Counted from the stretch's first letter, positions 36,465-45,984 are shown. The stretch: 64,000 bases of DNA from Agrobacterium tumefaciens (GCF_005221385.1 NZ_CP039903.1:806001-870000), one strand, 5' to 3'. A program made the numbers and translations. Notes: generated from the letters alone by a model not told the origin.

Positions 36465-37328
36465 TCAGTCCTCCTCCGGCTTTTCCTCGCCACGCAGCCA
36501 GAAGGCGCGGTGAGAGGCGTAGCGGTCCTGCGCCATCACCGTTTTCAGGAAGGGCAGGAGCGTGTGCAGCTCATCCTTCAGCGTATAGGGCGGGTTGACG
36601 ATGATGAGGCCGGAACCGCTCAGGCCCTCCAGCCGGTCGCTTTTCACGGAAAGCTCGGCGCACAGCATTTTCGGAATGTCGAAGGATTGCAGCCTTTCAT
36701 GGAAATCCTTGATCGGCGCGCCTTTTTTCAGCGGATACCACAGGCAATAGGTGCCGGTGGAAAAACGCCGATAGGCTTTGTTGAGGCCATCGGCCAGTCG
36801 CTGATATTCGTTTTCAAGCTCGAATGGCGGGTCGACGAGGATGAGGCCTCGCTTTTCCTTAGGCGGAAGATGTGCGCCGAGCGATAGCCAGCCATCCAGC
36901 TCGGTGACGCGCGCCTGATAGTCGCCCTCGAACAGGCGCGACAGGGCACGTGCATCATCCGGGTGCAGTTCCATTGCCGAAAGCCGGTCCTGCGGACGAA
37001 ACAGCATGCGCGCGAGTTTCGGCGAGCCGGGATAAAATTGAATGCCGCCCTCCGGATTGAGTTCCTTCACGGCGGTGAGATAGGGTTCCAGCAGTTCGGC
37101 AATGGGGGCAGGCAGGTCGGCTTCCACCAGCTTGCCGATGCCGGTCTGCCATTCGCCGGTCTTCTGCGCCTCTTCCGAGGTAAGATCGTAAAGCCCTATG
37201 CCGGCATGGGTGTCCAGCACCCGAAACGCCTTGTCCTTGTTCTGCAGGTAGCGCACGAGGCGGGCGAGAACCGCGTGTTTGAGAACATCCGCGAAATTGC
37301 CGGCGTGATAGATGTGGCGGTAGTTCAT
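36465..37328 (-). CDS. rlmJ: 23S rRNA (adenine-N6)-methyltransferase RlmJ
   Basis: RlmJ (287 residues) methylates A2030 of 23S rRNA in E. coli. The N-terminus NYRHIYHAGNFADVLKHAVL, THAGIGLYDL and the catalytic LVDPPFE (DPPF motif) are characteristic. It is convergent with the YbhN-like gene, 3 bp apart, and divergent from the molybdopterin oxidoreductase. Confidence 0.95.
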   Translation of the reverse strand: MNYRHIYHAGNFADVLKHAVLARLVRYLQNKDKAFRVLDTHAGIGLYDLTSEEAQKTGEWQTGIGKLVEADLPAPIAELLEPYLTAVKELNPEGGIQFYPGSPKLARMLFRPQDRLSAMELHPDDARALSRLFEGDYQARVTELDGWLSLGAHLPPKEKRGLILVDPPFELENEYQRLADGLNKAYRRFSTGTYCLWYPLKKGAPIKDFHERLQSFDIPKMLCAELSVKSDRLEGLSGSGLIIVNPPYTLKDELHTLLPFLKTVMAQDRYASHRAFWLRGEEKPEED

Positions 37329-37422
37329 GGATGGGTCTCGCTTGCAGATGGTCAGGATGAATATTCTTGATGGACGTCACTTCGGCCTTTTGGCCGCATC
37401 ATTGATGCAATATACAAAAGCC

Positions 37423-39561
37423 ATGAACGTTGCGACCCCGATTTCCGCTGAAAAAGCCACCAACAAGACCGAAGCCCGTGTTGGCCACACCGTCTGTCCG
37501 CATGACTGTCCGAGCGCCTGCGCGCTGGAGGTCGATATCAATGCGGAAGGCCGCATCGGCCGCGTGCGCGGCGCCAATAGCAATACATACACCGCCGGCG
37601 TGATCTGCGCCAAGGTGGCGCGGTATTCCGAGCGCATCTACCATCCCGGCCGTTTGCTGACCCCGAAGCGCCGCAAGGGCGCCAAAGGAGCCGGCGACTG
37701 GCAGGAGATTTCCTGGGAAGCCGCGCTGGACGAGGTGGCGGATGCTTTCGTCAAGGCGGAAGCCCGGCATGGCGCAGAGGCCATCTGGCCGTATTTCTAC
37801 GCCGGAACCATGGGGCAGGTGCAGCGCGATTCCATCGAACGGCTGCGCCACGCCAAGAAATATTCCGGCTTCTTCGGATCGATCTGCACCAACATGGCCT
37901 GGACGGGTTACGTGATGGGCACCGGTGCGCTGCGTGGCCCCGATCCGCGCGAGATTGGCAAGGCCGATGTCGTCGTCATCTGGGGCACCAATGCGGTGGC
38001 CACGCAGGTCAATGTCATGACCCATGCGGTGAAGGCCCGTAAGGAACGTGGCGCGAAGATCGTTGTCGTCGACATTTACGACAATCCGACGATGAAGCAG
38101 GCGGATATGCGCATCGTTGTTCGCCCGGGCACGGATGCAGCGCTCGCCTGCGCCATCATGCACATTGCCTTTCGCGATGGTTATGCCGACCGCGATTATA
38201 TGGCGCGCTTTGCCGACGATCCGGCAGGACTGGAAGCGCATCTAAAGACGAAGACGCCGCAATGGGCGTCGGAGATTACAGGCCTTTCCGTCGACGAGAT
38301 CGAGGATTTCGCAAGGCTTGTCGGCACGACGAAAAAGACGTTCTTCCGGCTGGGTTACGGTTTTGCCCGCCAGCGCAATGGCGCGGTCGCCATGCACGCG
38401 GCCCTGTCGATCGCCACCGTGCTCGGCTCCTGGCAATATGAGGGCGGCGGGGCGTTCCACAATAACGGCGATATTTTCAGGCTCAACAAGGCGGAACTGA
38501 TGGGCACGGCCTATGCCGACCCCGATGTGCGCCAGCTCGACCAGTCGCAGATCGGCCCCGTGCTGACGGGCGATGCCAATGCGCTGCGCCACGGCGGCCC
38601 GGTGACGGCGCTGCTCATCCAGAACACCAATCCCGTCAATGTCGCGCCCGAACAACGGCTGGTAAAGCAGGGTTTCCTGCGCGACGATCTTTTCGTCGCC
38701 GTGCATGAGCAGTTCATGACCGAGACGGCCGATATGGCCGATATCGTGCTGCCGGCCACCATGTTCCTCGAACATGACGATATCTACCGCGCCGGCGGCC
38801 AGAACCATATTCTGCTTGGGCCCAAACTTGTGGAGCCGCCGGAAACGGTGCGCACCAATCTTTTCGTCATCGAGGAACTGGCGAAACGCCTCGGCGTCGA
38901 TCATATGCCGGGTTTCGGCCTTTCGGCCCGTGACCATGTCGACCGCATGCTGAAAGTCAGCGGTTGGGGTGATTTCGACACGCTGGCGGAGGAGAAGTGG
39001 ATCGATGCGCAGCCGTCTTTCGAGGTGGCGCATTATCTCGAGGGCTTTGGTTATGGCGACGGAAAGTTCCGGTTCAGCCCGGACTGGGCAACGGGGCCGT
39101 CTCCGAACAAACCGCCGAAAAATATCGGCGTCATGGGGCCGGTATCGGAGTTTCCGAAATTCCCGGATCAGGTGGATGTCATCGAGGTTGCCGACGCGGA
39201 TCATCCCTTCCGACTGGCGACATCGCCGGCGCGTAATTTCCTGAACTCCACCTTCGCGGAAACCAAAACCTCCGTACAGAAGGAAGGCCGCCCGGAATTG
39301 ATGATCTGTGCCGACGATGCCGCCGGTCGCGGTATCGCCGATGGCGACATCGTCCGCATTGGCAATGCACGCGGCGAAGTACGCCTCCATGCGAAGATTG
39401 TTGAGGGCGCCAGGTCAGGCGTGCTGATTGCCGAAGGGTTGTGGCCCAACAAGGCGCATCTGGATGGCGAGGGCATCAATGTTCTCACCGGCGCCGATGC
39501 CGTTGCCCCCTATGGTGGCGCGGCTTTCCATGACAACAAGGTTTGGCTGCGCAAAGACTGA
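37423..39561 (+). CDS. Molybdopterin oxidoreductase (DMSO reductase family)
   Basis: A 712-residue molybdo-bis-MGD enzyme. A [4Fe-4S] site is at Cys25, Cys29, Cys33 and Cys62 (CPHDCPSAC, then VICAKV). It is followed by the molybdopterin domains (WEAALDEVADAF, NMAWTGYVMGTG, WGTNAVATQVN) and the C-terminal cofactor-binding domain (ATSPARNFLNSTF). There is no twin-arginine signal peptide, so it is cytosolic. No electron-transfer subunit is adjacent. The substrate is unknown. ATG 37423 was chosen as the family start; the frame is open upstream to the rlmJ start. A Nudix gene starts 11 bp after it. Confidence 0.88.
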   Translation: MNVATPISAEKATNKTEARVGHTVCPHDCPSACALEVDINAEGRIGRVRGANSNTYTAGVICAKVARYSERIYHPGRLLTPKRRKGAKGAGDWQEISWEAALDEVADAFVKAEARHGAEAIWPYFYAGTMGQVQRDSIERLRHAKKYSGFFGSICTNMAWTGYVMGTGALRGPDPREIGKADVVVIWGTNAVATQVNVMTHAVKARKERGAKIVVVDIYDNPTMKQADMRIVVRPGTDAALACAIMHIAFRDGYADRDYMARFADDPAGLEAHLKTKTPQWASEITGLSVDEIEDFARLVGTTKKTFFRLGYGFARQRNGAVAMHAALSIATVLGSWQYEGGGAFHNNGDIFRLNKAELMGTAYADPDVRQLDQSQIGPVLTGDANALRHGGPVTALLIQNTNPVNVAPEQRLVKQGFLRDDLFVAVHEQFMTETADMADIVLPATMFLEHDDIYRAGGQNHILLGPKLVEPPETVRTNLFVIEELAKRLGVDHMPGFGLSARDHVDRMLKVSGWGDFDTLAEEKWIDAQPSFEVAHYLEGFGYGDGKFRFSPDWATGPSPNKPPKNIGVMGPVSEFPKFPDQVDVIEVADADHPFRLATSPARNFLNSTFAETKTSVQKEGRPELMICADDAAGRGIADGDIVRIGNARGEVRLHAKIVEGARSGVLIAEGLWPNKAHLDGEGINVLTGADAVAPYGGAAFHDNKVWLRKD

Positions 39562-39572
39562 CGGGACATGGA

Positions 39573-40169
39573 ATGAGCAAGTTCGACAATGTGAAGATTG
39601 AAATTCTGAAAGACGAGACTCTCTCGAAGAACTGGTATCATCTCCGCAACATCACCTATGATTACACCAATTCGAAGGGTGAAACGAAAGTCATCCGGCG
39701 CGAGGCCTATGATCGCGGCAATGGCGCGACCATCCTGCTTTACGATCCGCGCCGCGAGACGGTGGTGCTGGTGCGGCAGTTTCGCGTACCAACCTATGTG
39801 AACGGCTATCACGGCTGGCTTCTGGAGGCGCCCGCCGGCCTGCTGGATGGTGACGACCCGGCCGAGGCCATTCGCCGCGAAGTCATGGAAGAAACCGGAT
39901 ATGTCGTGAAAGACGTGCGGTTTCTGTTCAAGTCCTTCATGTCGCCCGGTTCCGTAACCGAAATTCTGCACTTTTTTGCCGCCATCATCGATTCATCGGA
40001 TCGGGTGGAGGAGGGCGGCGGTGCCGCACACGAGGACGAGGACATCGAGGTTCTGGAGTTTTCACTGGCGGATGCGATGAAAATGATAGAAACCGGCGAT
40101 ATCTGCGATGGAAAGACGATCATGCTGCTGCAATGGGCGGCCCTGAACAAAGTGTCCCTCTCCATCTGA
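39573..40169 (+). CDS. Nudix hydrolase, NudK-like (copy 1)
   Basis: A 198-residue Nudix pyrophosphatase of the NudK/GDP-mannose type. The Nudix helix REVMEETGY and upstream EAPAGLLDGDDP are clear, and the N-terminal half NWYHLRNITYDYTNS is typical of this subgroup, whose members hydrolyse GDP-mannose or ADP-ribose. It follows the molybdoenzyme by 11 bp and precedes a paralogue by 21 bp, suggesting one transcript. Confidence 0.88.
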   Translation: MSKFDNVKIEILKDETLSKNWYHLRNITYDYTNSKGETKVIRREAYDRGNGATILLYDPRRETVVLVRQFRVPTYVNGYHGWLLEAPAGLLDGDDPAEAIRREVMEETGYVVKDVRFLFKSFMSPGSVTEILHFFAAIIDSSDRVEEGGGAAHEDEDIEVLEFSLADAMKMIETGDICDGKTIMLLQWAALNKVSLSI

Positions 40170-40190
40170 GGGATTGTCTACGGAGTGATT

Positions 40191-40802
40191 ATGGACCGTT
40201 CATTGAAAATGGCTGCTGCCGGCGAGGCGGACAGAATACGGCTGGTGGAAAAAGAGACGGTCTGGAAGGGCTTCGTGCATATGCAGAAGCTTATTTTCGA
40301 CCAGCGCATGCCGGATGGCAAAACGATCCGCATCGTGCGCGAAGTGCACGACCACGGCAGCGCCGCCGCCATTCTGCTTTACGATAAAAAGCGCGACAGC
40401 GTGGTGATGGTGCGCCAGTTCCGCCCCGCCGCCTTCGTAAACGGCGATCCAAGCTTCATGATCGAAGTGCCGGCAGGCCTTCTCGATGACGACAATGCCG
40501 CCGACGCCATTCGCCGTGAGGCGATGGAGGAATCCGGCTACGCGGTCGAGAAGGTCGATTATCTCTTCGACATGTATGCCAGCCCCGGAACATTGACGGA
40601 AAAGGTCAGCCTTTTCGTTGCGCATATCGATCTCGACGTGCAGGCCGGTCACGGCGGCGGCCTGGAAAGCGAAGGCGAGGATCTGGAAGTTCTGACTTAC
40701 GGTCTCGACGAAGCCTTTGCGATGATCGCGTCCGGTGAAATTACCGATTCCAAGACGATTATCCTGCTGCAATGGGCAATGCTCAACCGTCACAGCCTTT
40801 AA
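40191..40802 (+). CDS. Nudix hydrolase, NudK-like (copy 2)
   Basis: A 203-residue paralogue of the preceding gene with the same plan: WKGFVHMQKLIFDQRMP, then VPAGLLDDDNAADAIRREAM and the box REAMEESGY, with the C-terminal DSKTIILLQWAMLN matching DGKTIMLLQWAAL in copy 1. The copies are clearly divergent, so the duplication is not recent. GGAG lies 6 bases before ATG 40191; a GTG 6 bases upstream is in frame. Confidence 0.88.
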   Translation: MDRSLKMAAAGEADRIRLVEKETVWKGFVHMQKLIFDQRMPDGKTIRIVREVHDHGSAAAILLYDKKRDSVVMVRQFRPAAFVNGDPSFMIEVPAGLLDDDNAADAIRREAMEESGYAVEKVDYLFDMYASPGTLTEKVSLFVAHIDLDVQAGHGGGLESEGEDLEVLTYGLDEAFAMIASGEITDSKTIILLQWAMLNRHSL

Positions 40803-40945
40803 TATTAAAGACTATGCGAAAACAAATAATGTTTCCGATATTATACTCTAAATTACTTTAAATTCAATTAAAGATTGTTATTGATTAATTTATCAACCCA
40901 GATAAGCTTGTTGTGTCTAGGTTCACAAGCGGCTGGGGGCTGGCT

Positions 40946-41899
40946 ATGATTTTGGAAAAAGGTTCGCGCGGCAGTGCCGTGCAAGCTGTCCAGGAAATTT
41001 TGAATTTTCTGCATTTCGAGGGGCGTAAATCGGCTTCTGCCGATTACGAAAGCCTCGAGACGGACGGCGTCTTCGGTGCGGATACGGAAGAGGCAGTTCT
41101 GTCTTTTCAGGCGCATAGTGGGCTTTACGAAGACGGTCGTGTTGGGCCGGTGACGCTTGCTGCACTCGAAAAAGAGTTCGCCATAAGGCAGCGTGAGTTG
41201 TCGTCGCCAATGTCACTCGGATCGCCTGCGGGTTACAGCGTGGAGAGTTGCCCTACAAACGAATTCGGTTCCGGCAAAGAAAAGGGCTATAGACAGGTCA
41301 AACTTCGCAGCGATGTGATGATGGCTTACCGACAGGTTAGCGATGAGGTCCATCGTCAGGGTGGATTGATGACATCTTCCGGCGGCATCCGCGATTTGAA
41401 CGCCACGGTCAGCAAAAACCGCAGCGCCACTTCCTTTCACTACTCAGGGCGGGCGCTCGATCTTTTCATCTGGAGCGGCATGCAGGATCCGGCGACCGAC
41501 GCCTATGTCGCTCAGCGGATCGGTGAGCGTCGCTACAATGTTTATGCCCGTTGCTGGCAGGATAAGGCTGAAAAAGGTGCTTTGCCGCCGCAGCAGACGA
41601 TCGCCGATGTCGTGACCAACAAGAACCGCGTCAAGGGAGTGTCCGTCACGGGTCATTTCCTCGACCTGACCGCCCTTTTTGCCAAGAACGGTTTCAAACC
41701 GATCCGCGCACGCGCAGCCTTCGAGAAGGGTGGCGATTATCTCGGCGCGGAATGGTGGCATTTTCAATGGGAAGTCGGGCTTGTTCCTGGTGCTTCAACC
41801 TTCGGTGCCGAGTTGTTGAAGATATATTCCAAGGCAACCTTGGCCAACACGCCGCCATGGGCCTACCGTGATTATGTCTGGCAGCAGGACTGGTTTTAG
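40946..41899 (+). CDS. Peptidoglycan-binding M15-type peptidase
   Basis: A 317-residue protein: peptidoglycan-binding domain 1 (about 5-75; GSRGSAVQAVQEILNF, TDGVFGADTEEAV, GRVGPVT), then an M15/VanY-like zinc peptidase domain. His165 and Asp172 in FHYSGRALDL give the HxxGxAxD zinc motif, and Glu269 and His272 in EWWHFQW complete the site. It probably cuts peptidoglycan stem peptides or cross-links. There is no signal peptide, so it looks like an endolysin or is exported another way, but no phage genes are near. GGGGGC precedes ATG 40946. The 140-bp upstream gap is AT-rich, and a terminator follows. Confidence 0.82.
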   Translation: MILEKGSRGSAVQAVQEILNFLHFEGRKSASADYESLETDGVFGADTEEAVLSFQAHSGLYEDGRVGPVTLAALEKEFAIRQRELSSPMSLGSPAGYSVESCPTNEFGSGKEKGYRQVKLRSDVMMAYRQVSDEVHRQGGLMTSSGGIRDLNATVSKNRSATSFHYSGRALDLFIWSGMQDPATDAYVAQRIGERRYNVYARCWQDKAEKGALPPQQTIADVVTNKNRVKGVSVTGHFLDLTALFAKNGFKPIRARAAFEKGGDYLGAEWWHFQWEVGLVPGASTFGAELLKIYSKATLANTPPWAYRDYVWQQDWF

Positions 41900-41930
41900 A
41901 TGCTGGCTGGGCACTGTGCCCATAAATTAA

Positions 41931-41960
41931 AGCCGCGCCTTTAACGAGGCGCGGTTTTTG
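41931..41960. terminator. Intrinsic terminator between M15 peptidase and omptin genes
   Basis: An 8-bp stem CCGCGCCT/AGGCGCGG (41933-41940 with 41947-41954) with a 6-base loop is followed by TTTTT. It ends the peptidase gene and may also serve the convergent omptin gene. Confidence 0.87.
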
Positions 41961-41978
41961 GGCGGACCTCATTGGGTG

Positions 41979-42914
41979 TCAGAACCGGCCCTTGATACCA
42001 GCGCCCACGAAAATCGACTGCAGGTCGCCGCCGCCGGCATTCTTTTCCGATGTCATGTTCCCGGCGCCCGCGCCGCTATAATGCGTATCTCCGCGCCCGA
42101 GGCTGGTATATTCATAGGCGCCATCTATATAGATTGAGGCATTCTGGGTCAGGTCATAGGCAACACCCGCCTTCACCCCGAACATGCCGGCAACGTCGAA
42201 TTTATCGGTAAAGCGCATGTCGCGCAGCCAATGGTCGTCGGTTGCCTTTGCCGACACCATTGCGCCGCCTTCGAGACCCGCATTGAGCGACCAGTTGCCG
42301 AATCTCTGCCCGCCGGTCAGGTTGCCGTAGAAAACCGGTATCTGCTGGCGGTACGTAATAACTTTTTCGCCATCAGCGAAATTGATACGCCCATCCCTTG
42401 GCGAGAAGAGGCTGTAAACGAAACTGCCGCCATTGGCAGTCCATTGCACATCCGTATAGCGAAAACCCACGCCTGCGCTCAGATATTGCTGCGGATCGTC
42501 CAGCAACATGCGATTGAGTTCGAGACTGCCTGAGAAATAGTGGTCAAGCCGTGTGTCATCATGCTGGGAGCGACTGGCCCAGTTGTTCTTGGAGGTGTCA
42601 CGGGAAAACGGTCGATACCAGTCATAGTCGGTCATGTAGCCGTCGCCCTCGAAGCCAACGCGGCCTTCCGCCTTGACGCGCCAGCCGGGTGCAAGCTCAA
42701 GCCCGAGAGAGCCGCGCAACGCCATGGCGTTTTTCGTTTCCCATTCCAGCTCGCTCAGCTTGCTGCCGCCGATATGAACGGTTTCAGTTGCCCTGAGATT
42801 GAGAACACCGGCGTCCAGCGAGGCGGTAATGCCGCTTTGTTCGGCGGCGAGTGGCAGGCTGGTGCTCATCAGCAAAATTGCCGAAAGCGGCAGGGAAAAT
42901 CTCGAAAATGGCAT
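41979..42914 (-). CDS. Omptin family outer membrane protease
   Basis: A 311-residue exported protein: signal peptide to about residue 24 (LPLAA-EQ), then a ten-stranded barrel. All omptin catalytic residues are present: Asp96 and Asp98 in MTDYDWYRP (OmpT Asp83/Asp85) and Asp226 with His228 in TDDHWLRD (OmpT Asp210/His212). The barrel ends in the usual Phe (GIKGRF). Omptins cleave polypeptides at basic residues on the cell surface and need LPS. Members are best known in enterobacteria and plant pathogens. A dyad at 43009-43039 lies upstream. Confidence 0.9.
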   Translation of the reverse strand: MPFSRFSLPLSAILLMSTSLPLAAEQSGITASLDAGVLNLRATETVHIGGSKLSELEWETKNAMALRGSLGLELAPGWRVKAEGRVGFEGDGYMTDYDWYRPFSRDTSKNNWASRSQHDDTRLDHYFSGSLELNRMLLDDPQQYLSAGVGFRYTDVQWTANGGSFVYSLFSPRDGRINFADGEKVITYRQQIPVFYGNLTGGQRFGNWSLNAGLEGGAMVSAKATDDHWLRDMRFTDKFDVAGMFGVKAGVAYDLTQNASIYIDGAYEYTSLGRGDTHYSGAGAGNMTSEKNAGGGDLQSIFVGAGIKGRF

Positions 42915-43008
42915 AATCGCTCCTGAATGACCGGAGGGCCCGAAATGCGGGGCCGTTGCAGGCACTAGAGATGATTATGGTAAATTATCGGTTTATTTTG
43001 CCGGAAAT

Positions 43009-43039
43009 ACCACTTTAAGTATTGTTGTACTTTAGTGGT
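43009..43039. promoter_or_regulatory. Dyad upstream of the omptin gene
   Basis: ACCACT (43009-43014) pairs with AGTGGT (43034-43039), and inside it AAGTA (43017-43021) pairs with TACTT (43028-43032). It lies about 95 bases before the omptin start and just after the purN stop. No T run follows on the minus strand, so an operator is more likely than a terminator. Confidence 0.4.
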
Positions 43040-43046
43040 GCCTTTA

Positions 43047-43721
43047 TCAGAAAGTGGAAATCAGACTGGAATACTCGGATTTACTTTCATTGCCCGTGAA
43101 GACGGCTTTGCCGCCTTCCATCCGCACCTTGCCTTCCGCAAGTCGCTTCAGGGCGAGTGGGTAAAGCTGATGCTCGATGCTCAGGAGCCGCGCCGCGAGC
43201 GTCTCGGCCGTATCGTCGGAAAGGACGGGAACAGCGCCCTGAGCGATGGTCGGGCCTTCATCCATGCCTTCGGTCACGAAATGCACGGTGCAGCCGGAAA
43301 TCTTCATACCGCTGTCGATGGCGCGCTGATGGGTGTTGAGACCCGGGAAAAGCGGCAACAGGGAAGGGTGGATATTGATGATGCGGCCTTCATAGGGAGC
43401 GATGAAATCCCCTGATATCAACCGCATGTAACCGGCAAGGCAAATGATGTCGGGCGCGATTTCGCCGAGTGCGGCAAGAATGGCGCCCTCATGCTCGGCC
43501 TTGCTGGCATAGGTCTTGCGTTCGAAGACGAGCGTCGGAATGCCGAGATCCCGGGCTTTTTCCAATCCGCCCGCTGAAGCCTTGTCGGAGATGACGCAGA
43601 CGATCTCAGCCGGAAAATCCGCCGCCTGGCAGGCTTTCGCCAGCGACACCATGTTGGAGCCGCTGCCGGAGATGAAAACGACGACACGTGTGCGACCGGA
43701 CGACAAGGCGGCGCGCATCAT
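43047..43721 (-). CDS. purN: Phosphoribosylglycinamide formyltransferase
   Basis: PurN (224 residues) transfers a formyl group from 10-formyl-THF to GAR in purine synthesis. Typical parts: [11 protein letters not shown], the catalytic INIHPSLLP and [15 protein letters not shown]. Its start overlaps the purM stop by 4 bp, the usual purM-purN coupling. Confidence 0.97.
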   Translation of the reverse strand: MMRAALSSGRTRVVVFISGSGSNMVSLAKACQAADFPAEIVCVISDKASAGGLEKARDLGIPTLVFERKTYASKAEHEGAILAALGEIAPDIICLAGYMRLISGDFIAPYEGRIINIHPSLLPLFPGLNTHQRAIDSGMKISGCTVHFVTEGMDEGPTIAQGAVPVLSDDTAETLAARLLSIEHQLYPLALKRLAEGKVRMEGGKAVFTGNESKSEYSSLISTF

Positions 43722-44791
43722 AGGCCGAGAGCACCCTTGTAGATCGTGCCATGTGCGCCCTCTTGCCGGGCGACCATACGGCCGAGCGGGAACACGGTTT
43801 CGCCTTCCGCTGTAAGAGCGTCGGTAACCTTGCCGGCATTTTCAGCCGAAACGACCACGATCATGCCGACGCCGCAATTGAAGGTGCGCAGCATTTCCTT
43901 GGCCTCGACCCCGCCGGTCTTTGCCAGCCACGAGAAGACCGCCGGAACCTTGATCGCGTCGAGATCGATCTCGGCGGCGAGATGTTTGGGCAGAACACGC
44001 GGAATATTCTCCGGAAAACCGCCGCCGGTAATGTGCGCCAACGCCTTCAGCGCGCCGGTCTCGCGGATCGCCTTCAAAAGCGGCTTCACATAGATGCGCG
44101 TCGGTGTCAGCAGTGCTTCGCCAAGCTTCCTGCCTTCGGCAAAGGGGGCAGGGGCGTCCCAGCCAAGACCGGAAACCGAAACGATCTTGCGTACCAGCGA
44201 AAAGCCGTTGGAGTGAACGCCGGAAGAAGACAGGCCGAGAATGACATCACCTTCGGCAATGTCGCCGGCCGGCAGAAGCTGGCCACGTTCGGCCGCACCA
44301 ACCGCAAAGCCTGCGAGATCATAGTCGCCATCGGAATACATGCCGGGCATCTCGGCGGTTTCGCCGCCGATCAGCGCACAGCCGGATTCGCGGCAACCGG
44401 CGGCGATGCCGGAAACGATGGCAGCACCTTGATCCGGGTCCAGCTTGCCGGTGGCGAAATAATCGAGGAAGAACAGCGGCTCGGCGCCCTGAACGACGAG
44501 ATCGTTGACGCACATGGCGACGAGATCGATGCCGACGGTGTCGTGATAATCCGCGTCGATGGCGATCTTCAGCTTGGTGCCGACGCCGTCATTGGCGGCC
44601 ACCAGAACCGGATCGGTAAAGCCAGCTGCCTTCAGATCGAACAGGCCGCCGAAGCCGCCGATCTCACCATCTGCGCCGGGACGCCGTGTCGAGCGCACCG
44701 CCGGTTTGATCTTCTCGACCATCAGATTGCCGGCGTCGATATCCACACCTGCGTCACTATAGGTAAGACCGTTCTTGCCCGACTGGCTCAT
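43718..44791 (-). CDS. purM: Phosphoribosylformylglycinamidine cyclo-ligase
   Basis: PurM (357 residues) closes the imidazole ring to give AIR with ATP. Conserved parts: [13 protein letters not shown] at the start, [32 protein letters not shown] and the Gly-rich [16 protein letters not shown] 44791 is the family start; the frame is open 42 bases upstream. It is followed by purN with a 4-bp overlap. Confidence 0.97.
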   Translation of the reverse strand: MSQSGKNGLTYSDAGVDIDAGNLMVEKIKPAVRSTRRPGADGEIGGFGGLFDLKAAGFTDPVLVAANDGVGTKLKIAIDADYHDTVGIDLVAMCVNDLVVQGAEPLFFLDYFATGKLDPDQGAAIVSGIAAGCRESGCALIGGETAEMPGMYSDGDYDLAGFAVGAAERGQLLPAGDIAEGDVILGLSSSGVHSNGFSLVRKIVSVSGLGWDAPAPFAEGRKLGEALLTPTRIYVKPLLKAIRETGALKALAHITGGGFPENIPRVLPKHLAAEIDLDAIKVPAVFSWLAKTGGVEAKEMLRTFNCGVGMIVVVSAENAGKVTDALTAEGETVFPLGRMVARQEGAHGTIYKGALGL

Positions 44792-44926
44792 GGCTCTCGT
44801 CTCCGCTGGTTCCTTTGGCGTCGCCATTCGCACGGCACGGGGCCTTATGCAAGGGTTTGAGTGGCAAAAGCTCCGGTTTTTAACGGCTTGGGCAGGGCTT
44901 GCGATGTGAGGCGCTCACGATGCAGG

Positions 44927-45709
44927 CTAACCGATGCAACAGACGAGATTGAGCAGGCCGTCATTGGACGTATCGGAATTTTCCTCGATCGGTCGGCCGT
45001 TCTCGCCGAAACGGGCGACGATTTCGAAGCCCGCCGCTTCCAGCTGGCGGGTCTGGGTGGCAAGGTCGATGAAATAAAACAGGCCGCTCCAGCGATGCGC
45101 CTGATCCACCAGAATGGCATATTCAGGCGTCTGCCGGGTGGCCGGCTGCAGGCGCAGATAGTTGATCCAGCTTTGCGGATGCAGCGAATTCACCACTTCC
45201 CGCGGGTGCCAGGATCGCCGGTGCAACGGTATGCCGCCGGCCCGTTTCCACTGCCGGTTATGAAACGAGAAGATGAAATAACCGCCGGGCGCCAAAATGC
45301 GGCTGATGGCATGGATGATGGCGAGCCGATCTTCATGGCCGAACGCGCTTAAAATCGCGAGCGCCCCGAGCACGCAGTCAAAGCGTTCCGCATCAAATTG
45401 TCCGATCGCCCGCACATCCATGTCGAGAAAGGTGGCTGTCGGGAAATTGCGCCGCGCCAGCGCCAGCACGGGTTGCGAACGGTCGATGCCGATATAATCG
45501 CCCACCAGCGGCAGGAGCGGTTTCGTCGTCCTTCCGGTGCCGACCCCAAGATCAAGCAGCCGTTTGCCGGCATAGGCATGCCGAAACTGGTCGAGAATGA
45601 TGCGTTCGGCCGGGTAAAGCTGCTGGTTGTCGTACCACTCGGCAATGTCGGGGTGATCGAAAAGACCGGCATTGTGTTCCGCGATGCCATTTTCACTGGT
45701 GCCTTGCAT
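44927..45709 (-). CDS. Class I SAM-dependent methyltransferase
   Basis: A 260-residue methyltransferase. The SAM-binding motif I LLDLGVGTGRTT, motif II DYIGIDRS and the later CVLGALAILSAFGHEDR and LAPGGYFIFSFHN are clear. The substrate is unknown. The gap upstream holds a 6-bp inverted repeat GATATT-N5-AATATC (45766-45782). Confidence 0.85.
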   Translation of the reverse strand: MQGTSENGIAEHNAGLFDHPDIAEWYDNQQLYPAERIILDQFRHAYAGKRLLDLGVGTGRTTKPLLPLVGDYIGIDRSQPVLALARRNFPTATFLDMDVRAIGQFDAERFDCVLGALAILSAFGHEDRLAIIHAISRILAPGGYFIFSFHNRQWKRAGGIPLHRRSWHPREVVNSLHPQSWINYLRLQPATRQTPEYAILVDQAHRWSGLFYFIDLATQTRQLEAAGFEIVARFGENGRPIEENSDTSNDGLLNLVCCIG

Positions 45710-45984
45710 CGTGCCTCCGGTCGCCGGACATGACAGAGCGCTGCGGGCTCACCCGACTATTATTTGATATTTGTCCAATATCGGCGGTCCGTCAACCTGC
45801 CGTTGCGGCCCGAAGCCCCGGAAACGCGGGATTTTGCCGGCCGGACGAGCCTGCATGGGAAAAAGATGGTCAGGCCTGCCGTCGCCTGTGGCCTGTGCGC
45901 AACCGCGGCGGTCTTGACCATGTGCATATGGGCATCCTATTTCCATCTTGGGCGGTGACGGCACGGCGACAAGAGGATGAATGA

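Noticed and set aside
40946..41899. Part of a prophage
   Set aside because: No integrase, capsid, holin or other phage genes flank it; the neighbours are ordinary chromosomal genes.
45730..45984. Short open frames before the AI-2E family gene (also 45764-45958)
   Set aside because: No ribosome-binding site, no homology pattern and odd composition; the region is better read as spacer.
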